6,585 nt of DNA from positions 1 to 6,585 of the forward strand of contig JAZNNG010000010.1 of the NCBI GenBank assembly GCA_045580165.1. Direction: 5' to 3'. The stretch comes from UBA4717 sp045580165. GTDB lineage: Bacteria; Bacillota; Clostridia; Oscillospirales; CAG-272. Of this stretch, positions 1 through 4,556 are shown one piece after another; position 1 is the first letter of the stretch; each line of letters starts with the position of its first letter. The notes beneath the pieces were generated by a model. The model had not been told where the DNA came from. It did no database searches and saw only the letters and a program-made list of their open reading frames with translations. The translations under genes were made by a program, and so were the position numbers.

Positions 1-639
1 GACTACACGGAGAACATCCCACCATACGATATATCCGAGACCTCCGAGAATTATCAGTGCAGAAGTTACGATGTTAATTAATGGATTTGCGGCGTAATTA
101 CAAAGGCTGTTTTCCGCAATAATGTCAATACCTGCGTTACAGAAGGCAGAAACCGAATTGAATACCGATATCCAAATTCCTTTTGCACCAAACTCGGGAA
201 CGAACACGAGCATATACAGAACTGCACCAATTCCCTCGATGATCAGCGTGCCGAATAACACGTTCTTGACAAACTTGACAAGTCCAGACATGGTATTGAG
301 ATTGAAAGCGTCTTGAATGAGCAACCTATCGCTGATGCCCAGTTTTCTGTTCAAGAGAAGCATCAATCCTGTCATGATCGTGATATCTCCGAGTCCACCA
401 ATCTGTATCAGTATTAGTATTATAATCTGCCCGAAAACACTCCATGTTGAAAAAGTTGGCAGCGTCACGAGTCCAGTAACACAGGTTGAAGTTGTTGCCG
501 TGAACAGAGCATCGATATACGGCACGGCAGTACCGTTAGTTGAGCTTATCGGCAGGGCCAAAAGAACACTTCCGATAAAAATTACCAGAAGAAAACTCAA
601 TAGTATAATTTGAGTCGTTGTAAATTTAATCCTTTTCAT
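1..639 (-). CDS. ktrB: KtrB/TrkH-family K+ transporter subunit, N-terminal part (cut by window start)
   Basis: Integral membrane subunit of a Ktr/Trk-type potassium (or Na+-coupled K+) uptake system. I translated 213 uninterrupted codons from the ATG at 637-639; the frame runs off the window start, so roughly the C-terminal half is missing. A basic start (MKRIKF) leads into a first transmembrane segment at about residues 10-30. The first selectivity-filter loop is at about 44-57, with TSTCVTGL at 50-57. The M2 segment QIIILILIQIGGLG (71-84) follows. The second filter loop, SAFCNAGID at 164-172, matches the SAFxNAGFDL pattern of KtrB. LGGLGYIVWWD (198-208) is also a family motif. Asp85, just after GGLG, replaces the usual hydrophobic residue. 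A GGAGAG ribosome site (649-654) lies 9 bases upstream. The gene begins 57 bases after the XRE regulator with no clear promoter between. KtrB versus TrkH is not fully settled; a ktrA/trkA-like partner would lie downstream, outside the window. Confidence 0.9.
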   Translation of the reverse strand, partial: MKRIKFTTTQIILLSFLLVIFIGSVLLALPISSTNGTAVPYIDALFTATTSTCVTGLVTLPTFSTWSVFGQIIILILIQIGGLGDITIMTGLMLLLNRKLGISDRLLIQDAFNLNTMSGLVKFVKNVLFGTLIIEGIGAVLYMLVFVPEFGAKGIWISVFNSVSAFCNAGIDIIAENSLCNYAANPLINIVTSALIILGGLGYIVWWDVLRVV

Positions 640-696
640 ACCATTTTACTCTCCGTGGACGAATACGGTTTCTGAGCAGTTTGCAGTTGCTTAAGC

Positions 697-912
697 TCAA
701 AATATCAACCACTCTTTTTCTATGATTTCGTAGTCAATCCCATATTCATCGCAAAATTCTTTGAGTTTTTTCATTGCTTTCATATTCGGCTTGGCTTTAT
801 TAAGCTCCCAACGATTGACTGTTGAAAGGGCAACGTTTAGCTTCTGTGAAAAATCCTGCTGTGTAAAAAAAGCCTTCTGCCGAGACATTCTTATAGCATC
901 TCCTAAACTCAT
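697..912 (-). CDS. Small XRE/Cro-type helix-turn-helix regulator
   Basis: A 71-residue DNA-binding protein, consisting almost only of the HTH domain. The recognisable Cro/C1 unit has helix 2 at about residues 17-25 (TQQDFSQKL) and recognition helix 3 at about 28-37 (ALSTVNRWEL), followed by the typical KxxP (K39-P42) and an acidic/aromatic C-terminus. I chose the ATG at 910-912 because an excellent AAGGAGGT site lies 6 bases upstream (919-926). The longer reading from the GTG at 928-930 would begin upstream of that site and would encode it as protein. The gene has a near-consensus promoter of its own, with a palindrome over the -35 box, which fits autoregulation. It ends 57 bases before the K+ transporter gene, so the two are likely co-transcribed. 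Its targets cannot be read from the sequence. It could also be an antitoxin-like or element-borne regulator, but no toxin partner is seen. Confidence 0.88.
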   Translation of the reverse strand: MSLGDAIRMSRQKAFFTQQDFSQKLNVALSTVNRWELNKAKPNMKAMKKLKEFCDEYGIDYEIIEKEWLIF

Positions 913-918
913 TTGGCG

Positions 919-926
919 ACCTCCTT
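919..926 (-). promoter_or_regulatory. Shine-Dalgarno site that fixes the XRE regulator start
   Basis: On the minus strand this reads AAGGAGGT, a full anti-16S match, with 6 bases to the ATG at 912. It excludes the upstream GTG at 930 as the likely start. Confidence 0.85.
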
Positions 927-942
927 GCACTATTTAAGCATT

Positions 943-971
943 ATTATAGCATAAATTAGGCGTTTTGTCAA
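943..971 (-). promoter_or_regulatory. Near-consensus housekeeping-sigma promoter of the XRE-transporter unit
   Basis: On the minus strand the -35 box is TTGACA (966-971), followed by a 17-base spacer and TATAAT (943-948). A TG dinucleotide one base upstream of the -10 box makes it an extended -10. All twelve hexamer positions match the consensus. Transcription would start near 935-937, giving a leader of about 24 bases before the XRE ATG. Such a strong promoter before a small regulator suggests that it is held in check by a repressor. A second TATAAT (980-985) lies just upstream of the -35 box, without an obvious partner. Confidence 0.85.
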
Positions 972-988
972 TGTGATGCATTATATTG
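969..988. promoter_or_regulatory. Imperfect 20-bp palindrome over the -35 box, candidate operator
   Basis: The half-sites are CAATGTGATG (969-978) and CATTATATTG (979-988). The second reverse-complements to CAATATAATG, so 8 of 10 positions agree, with a symmetric centre at TGCA. The left half overlaps the -35 hexamer (966-971). Binding of a dimeric HTH protein here would occlude the polymerase. Assignment to the adjacent XRE protein is inference from position. Confidence 0.5.
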
Positions 989-1017
989 TATTTTCCTTTT
1001 TGTGAACACCCATAACG

Positions 1018-1053
1018 ACAAAGTACCCACAGAAAAGGCTGTGGATACTTTGT
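1018..1053. terminator. Long stem-loop after the small hypothetical gene, possible terminator without a U-tract
   Basis: Arms 1018-1032 (ACAAAGTACCCACAG) and 1039-1053 pair over 15 bp with a single C-A mismatch (1026/1045); the loop is AAAAGG. It begins 4 bases past the stop codon of the 81-residue gene, the usual place for a terminator. Neither strand has a U-run after the stem: the minus strand continues CGTTATGGG. It may therefore act as a weak terminator, a 3' end stabiliser or a processing site. An alternative pairing of GAACAC (1004-1009) with GTGTTC (1052-1057) competes with the base of the stem. Confidence 0.5.
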
Positions 1054-1057
1054 GTTC

Positions 1058-1303
1058 TCAATCGAGCATTTTGTATTCAGTTGCTGCCTTTAGATAGGTT
1101 TCCGGGTTACCGTTGAGTATCAGATCGGCGTATGCGATCGGGTCATTGTAGATAAGATAATCAAGTTCTGACTGCTGATACATATTGTCTGCTATCTCAT
1201 TTTCAACGGCAATGGTATCAATGGCAATCATGGTGCCGTCTGAAAATTTCAGCTTCACACAGACCGTATCAAAGTTAAACGCGCAAGATAATAGGCGTTT
1301 CAT
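1058..1303 (-). CDS. Small hypothetical protein, DUF6061-like
   Basis: An 81-residue protein of unknown function. It has no signal peptide, membrane segment or catalytic motif that I recognise. It opens with MKRLLSCAFNFDTVCVKLKF (1-20), which suggests a short beta-hairpin, then DGTMIAIDTIAVENE, and then a conserved-looking acidic/aromatic stretch, QSELDYLIYNDPIAYADLIL (44-63). This pattern resembles small clostridial proteins that I recall as DUF6061; the family name is from memory. The composition is acidic overall. The ATG at 1301-1303 has a GGAGG site (1311-1315) 7 bases upstream. It lies about 40 bases below a strong terminator hairpin (1341-1382) and has no obvious promoter in between, so it may depend on read-through or on a poorly matching promoter. 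It is followed directly by the 1018-1053 stem-loop. Confidence 0.78.
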   Translation of the reverse strand: MKRLLSCAFNFDTVCVKLKFSDGTMIAIDTIAVENEIADNMYQQSELDYLIYNDPIAYADLILNGNPETYLKAATEYKMLD

Positions 1304-1340
1304 GGTAAAACCTCCGTAATTTCAATGATTTTGAGATAGA

Positions 1341-1382
1341 AAAAGAACGATGTTAAGTCTTTCGACTCGACATCGTTCTTTT
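1341..1382 (-). terminator. Rho-independent terminator of the solute-binding lipoprotein gene
   Basis: Arms 1341-1353 (AAAAGAACGATGT) and 1370-1382 (ACATCGTTCTTTT) pair perfectly over 13 bp. An inner AGTC/GACT mini-stem (1356-1359, 1364-1367) closes a TTTC loop. On the minus strand the stem ends in TTCTTTTT, giving a U-tract. It lies about 110 bases past the lipoprotein stop codon. The plus strand also ends in TTTT, so the signal could work in both directions, though no plus-strand gene is seen. Confidence 0.8.
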
Positions 1383-1415
1383 CGTAGTTGTTTTCCAACC
1401 CTGTCAGACAGATGC

Positions 1416-1451
1416 CGTAAAATAGTAATTTTTTAGAATTACTGTTTTACG
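1416..1451 (-). terminator. AT-rich stem-loop following the lipoprotein stop codon
   Basis: Arms 1416-1430 (CGTAAAATAGTAATT) and 1437-1451 pair over 15 bp with one T-G wobble; the loop is TTTTAG. It starts about 38 bases after the TAA of the lipoprotein gene and precedes the stronger terminator at 1341-1382. No U-tract follows on the minus strand, so it may protect the mRNA 3' end or serve as a first, leaky terminator. Confidence 0.5.
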
Positions 1452-1489
1452 AGCACCCGTCTAATCCGCTTCCTTTTTTTGTTTTTCTA

Positions 1490-3148
1490 TTACGGCTTGA
1501 GTGCGTCCGGATAGAGCGCGAAGAACCACTCGTTATATGCATACGCAAGACCTTCCGTGTTCTGGAAAGAAATGTAGTCTGCTACAGTTGTGTTTGCCTT
1601 CAGCTCCTCAACAGTCTCTGCTATCCAAGCATCAAACTGAGCATAAGTTACGTTTTCAAGCTCTGCAAAGTACTTGGTGCTTATATCGGCAACAGCCTGT
1701 ATGCTCTCTGCACTTATAAGGTCTTCATATACGAAGCCAAAGTAAGGAGCATCCCTGAGCTCGAGGTTCTGAGCCTTGCAATCCTCCCAAATAGTAGGAT
1801 ACGATCCCTCGGGCGGATATGCAATAAACATATTTCCTGTGTGCTCAAGCTTCATATCGTAATCGTTGTTGATCTTTTCTACAACGCCGTCAACGTCACG
1901 CTTATAGTGAACTCCCTCTATACCGTAGCCGAAGATGTTACGAAGCTCTGTGTCGGTATTGATAGCGGTGAGTATCTGCATAGATCTTGAAAGATCCTTG
2001 GTGTATGCGGAAATAGCAAACATATCGTTGTAAATGGAGTTGTCAACGTAAGGCTTCTGGAGAACCTTGACATCGTACTGCTCTGTATACTTCGCTACGT
2101 CAGCAACGCTGCCTCGAACAACGCCTACCGCGAACTCACCGACGTCTGCTGTTCCGTCTCCGAGATAACCGTAAGACTCGTACTTCTTGAGAAGTCTGAG
2201 GTGGTCAACGTAAGAGTTGGACTGGAATATAATTCTCGGTACACCGTATGCGTTTGCGCTCTTGAATGCAGATGTGGAAAGTGTGTTACCTACTACCGAG
2301 GGCTTGCCGTCGAGAGTAAAGTACTGTACGCCAAGGCAATCGAATTCGCCGAGAACGGGCACGATGCCGGGCTCGTTCTTACCGATGTCCATAATGAACT
2401 CGTCAGCCATTTCGAACTGCGTTATGGAGTCGGTATCATAATAATACTTGTCCATAAGAGCTTTGTTGAGAAGGAGGTAAGTATATTCACCTACGGGCTT
2501 GTTGTTGATGACCGCGTAGTTCATACCGTCGATCTTTGTTGCGTCAAGAATGTTCGGATGGATATAAGTCTTAAGCTTCTTACCCGTTGTGCTAAGCTCG
2601 GAGTCAAGCAGTGAGAGGTGCTCCTCGCCAACGTACTTGAGGTATGTATCGTAATCGGGAATATAGAAGATGTCGAGCTGATCGTCTTCAACCTCGGGAT
2701 AAACTATCTCGGGAATACCAATCTCGTTTATAACCGTTTCGTCCTCGTAAACGGTCTCCTCTTCTTCCTCCTCAAACACAAGTCCGAGAAGCTTGTCGAG
2801 AGTTACCTTGTTTTCTTCAGCTTCCCTTTTAGCCTGAATCTCGGAAACCTCCGCGAGACGCGCTTCAACAGCCTCTAAGTATTCGTCCTCTGTAAAGAGA
2901 TTGAGCTTGATATTGGTCTTGTAGTCAGCCTTTGTTATCTCGCTCATAGCCGCTTCAACGAGAGCAATCGCCTCATCGGTGGTGTTTTCTCCCTTGATAC
3001 CCCACAGCGTGATGGTCATCGCGTGAGTCGTGGTATTACCCTCATCAAACTCAAGGGTTTTATCAATTTCTTCTTCACCGCAGGCAGTTACGAAGACCGT
3101 TGCAAGAAGAACGAGGGCCAAAAGTAAGCATTGTAATCTTTTTTTCAT
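1490..3148 (-). CDS. Lipoprotein, ABC-type extracellular solute-binding protein with acidic insert
   Basis: A 552-residue exported lipoprotein, probably the substrate-capturing part of an ABC importer, anchored to the outer face of the membrane. A type II signal peptide (residues 1-22: MKKR, hydrophobic core, VTA) ends at lipobox Cys23. Lobe I begins with a beta strand ITLWGIKGEN (46-55). QLDIFYIPDYDTYLKY (157-172) resembles the ligand-facing strand of family-1 binding proteins. NYAVINNKPVGEYTYLLLNKALMDKYY (210-236) in two parts, and FGYGIEGVHY (406-415), are typical of the oligosaccharide/lipid-linked 'LipO'-like group. Between about residues 105 and 157 lies an acidic insert with a six-Glu run (126-131), preceded by a charged helix (86-118) that may form a coiled coil. 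The ATG at 3148 has GGAGG (3161-3165) 12 bases away, a rather long gap. It has its own promoter and terminator, and no permease or ATPase gene adjoins. The substrate is unknown. Confidence 0.85.
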   Translation of the reverse strand: MKKRLQCLLLALVLLATVFVTACGEEEIDKTLEFDEGNTTTHAMTITLWGIKGENTTDEAIALVEAAMSEITKADYKTNIKLNLFTEDEYLEAVEARLAEVSEIQAKREAEENKVTLDKLLGLVFEEEEEETVYEDETVINEIGIPEIVYPEVEDDQLDIFYIPDYDTYLKYVGEEHLSLLDSELSTTGKKLKTYIHPNILDATKIDGMNYAVINNKPVGEYTYLLLNKALMDKYYYDTDSITQFEMADEFIMDIGKNEPGIVPVLGEFDCLGVQYFTLDGKPSVVGNTLSTSAFKSANAYGVPRIIFQSNSYVDHLRLLKKYESYGYLGDGTADVGEFAVGVVRGSVADVAKYTEQYDVKVLQKPYVDNSIYNDMFAISAYTKDLSRSMQILTAINTDTELRNIFGYGIEGVHYKRDVDGVVEKINNDYDMKLEHTGNMFIAYPPEGSYPTIWEDCKAQNLELRDAPYFGFVYEDLISAESIQAVADISTKYFAELENVTYAQFDAWIAETVEELKANTTVADYISFQNTEGLAYAYNEWFFALYPDALKP

Positions 3149-3168
3149 TTTGCCAAAAATCCTCCATT

Positions 3169-3190
3169 GGGTATCATAGCGAAAATACCC
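3169..3190 (-). other. Short stem-loop in the lipoprotein 5' leader
   Basis: GGGTAT and ATACCC arms (3185-3190 and 3169-3174) would close a 10-base loop a few bases before the ribosome-binding site (3161-3165). It is only 6 bp and may be chance, but it sits where it could influence translation start. Confidence 0.3.
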
Positions 3191-3206
3191 ATAAAATTAC
3201 TATTAT

Positions 3207-3235
3207 ATTTTACAACAAAAACATTCCTGTGTCAA
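3207..3235 (-). promoter_or_regulatory. Housekeeping-sigma promoter of the lipoprotein gene
   Basis: On the minus strand the -35 box is TTGACA (3230-3235), followed by a 17-base spacer and TAAAAT (3207-3212), one mismatch from TATAAT. Transcription would start near 3200, leaving a leader of about 50 bases. This makes the lipoprotein gene independent of the dnaG-rpoD unit. Confidence 0.75.
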
Positions 3236-3368
3236 GGACGAATTTGATCAAAAAGCCGTAGTTTTCACCGTGTTCGGCAATCTGACGAAAAGAGGACTCC
3301 GATTTTGTGCACCTCGGCTATAAAACCGTGCCATTTTGCCGCTTTTTGACTCTTTCGCTTATTGCAAA

Positions 3369-3392
3369 CATTTCGTGAACAAGCACGAAACG
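3369..3392 (-). terminator. Candidate terminator after rpoD
   Basis: On the minus strand CGTTTCGTG and CACGAAATG pair over 9 bp (one G-T) around a CTTGTT loop, 3 bases after the rpoD stop codon. Only a short TTT follows, so termination strength is uncertain. A second, weaker candidate lies at about 3250-3278, where GCCG...CGGC is followed by TTTTT on the minus strand, just before the lipoprotein promoter. The rest of the 3149-3395 gap holds the promoter and leader described separately; I see no small gene in it. Confidence 0.45.
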
Positions 3393-3395
3393 CTA

Positions 3396-4511
3396 TTATT
3401 CAAGGAAGTCCTTGAGCTTTTTGGAGCGAGTGGGGTGGCGGAGCTTACGCAAAGCCTTCGCTTCTATCTGACGTATACGCTCACGGGTTATCTTGAACTC
3501 CTTGCCGACCTCCTCAAGAGTGCGCTGACGTCCGTCAACGAGTCCGAAGCGGAGCTTAAGCACGAGCGCCTCACGGGGAGTAAGCGTGTCAAGCACGCTC
3601 TGGATAGCCTCCTTGAGGAGCGCGTGCGACGCCGCTTCCGCAGGTGCGGGGGAGTCGTCATCCTGAATAAAGTCGCCGAGGTGGGTGTCCTCCTCCTCGC
3701 CGACGGGGGTTTCGAGCGATACGGGGTCCTGCGCTATTTTCATTATTTCACGCACCTTTTCGGGCGTGGTGTTCATTCTCTCCGCAATTTCCTCGGGAGT
3801 GGCCTCGTGACCGAGCTCCTGAAGAAGCTGTCTTGAATAACGGGATACCTTGTGTATGGTTTCCACCATGTGAACGGGGATACGAATAGTTCTCGCCTGG
3901 TCTGCGATGGCGCGCGTTATCGCCTGTCTTATCCACCAGGTTGCGTAGGTCGAGAACTTATAGCCCTTGGTGTAGTCGAATTTTTCGACCGCCTTCATAA
4001 GGCCGAGGTTTCCTTCCTGAATGAGATCGAGGAAGAACATTCCCTTTCCGACGTATCTCTTTGCAATACTTACAACGAGTCTGAGGTTTGCCTCGACAAG
4101 CTTCTTCTTTGCCACCTCGGCACCCTCGCCGCCCTCGCTCATTTTAATAGCGAGCGCCTGCTCGGTTTCCATATCGAGAAGGTCTACCTTACCTATTTCC
4201 TTAAGGTACATTCTTACGGGGTCGTCGATGGAAAGTCCCTCCTGAAGAAGCATCTTTTCCATTTCCTCAGCGCTCTCGTAGGTCTCAACGTCGTCCTCCT
4301 CGTCGAGATTCGTGGGCTCGTCGTCAAGGTAGCTTATTTCGATTCCGTTGTTTTCAAGCTCCTCGTATATCTTGTCGATAGCATCTATCTCAAGTGTGTC
4401 CTCAGGAAACGCCTCGAGTATTTCCGCACTTGAAAGCGTGCCCTTTGCCTTTCCCTTTTCTATGAGCTCCTGTAAGCTCTGCTCGCGACTCTTTTCAGGT
4501 GTCTTTTCCAT
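3396..4511 (-). CDS. rpoD: Primary RNA polymerase sigma factor (sigma-70/SigA)
   Basis: The 371-residue housekeeping sigma factor directs core RNA polymerase to -10/-35 promoters. Domains in order: region 1.1-like helical, acidic N-terminus (about 8-90); region 1.2 with DDPVRMYLKEIG (96-107); region 2 (about 136-206), including LIQEGNLGLMKAVEKFDY (163-180) for core binding and the -10 recognition/melting patch YKFSTYATWWIRQAI (184-198); region 3 (about 215-292); region 4 (about 300-360), with the -35-reading HTH ending TRERIRQIEAKALRKLRHP (342-360). Length and motifs match Firmicutes SigA. One small departure is Phe159 in GKGMFFLDL, where Leu is usual. A GGAGG site (4516-4520) lies 4 bases before the ATG at 4509-4511, slightly close. 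The gene starts 45 bases after dnaG, probably in one operon; a weak 4-bp stem (4536-4548) lies between. The promoters seen in this window fit recognition by this factor. Confidence 0.98.
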   Translation of the reverse strand: MEKTPEKSREQSLQELIEKGKAKGTLSSAEILEAFPEDTLEIDAIDKIYEELENNGIEISYLDDEPTNLDEEDDVETYESAEEMEKMLLQEGLSIDDPVRMYLKEIGKVDLLDMETEQALAIKMSEGGEGAEVAKKKLVEANLRLVVSIAKRYVGKGMFFLDLIQEGNLGLMKAVEKFDYTKGYKFSTYATWWIRQAITRAIADQARTIRIPVHMVETIHKVSRYSRQLLQELGHEATPEEIAERMNTTPEKVREIMKIAQDPVSLETPVGEEEDTHLGDFIQDDDSPAPAEAASHALLKEAIQSVLDTLTPREALVLKLRFGLVDGRQRTLEEVGKEFKITRERIRQIEAKALRKLRHPTRSKKLKDFLE

Positions 4512-4556
4512 ATTTCCTCCGTTTTGTATGTATCACCGCAGATCGCGGCTTATTTT

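Noticed and set aside
122..613. Two adjacent plus-strand open frames (64 and 98 codons)
   Set aside because: They are antisense to the transporter gene, whose minus-strand translation gives clear filter-loop motifs; the plus-strand products have no family resemblance.
640..696. Possible riboswitch or attenuator before the transporter gene
   Set aside because: The gap is only 57 bases, with at best a 5-bp TGAGC/GCTCA stem; too short for a ydaO-type c-di-AMP riboswitch.
913..930. Longer XRE start at the GTG (928-930)
   Set aside because: It lies upstream of, and would translate through, the optimal Shine-Dalgarno site that serves the ATG at 912.
2201..2878. Plus-strand open frames (137 and 86 codons) opposite the lipoprotein gene
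   Set aside because: They have no ribosome site in a sensible position, no recognisable protein features, and are fully antisense to a well-supported gene.
3336..4433. Long plus-strand open frames (166 and 193 codons) opposite rpoD
   Set aside because: They are shadows of rpoD; the opposite strand encodes a complete, highly conserved sigma factor.
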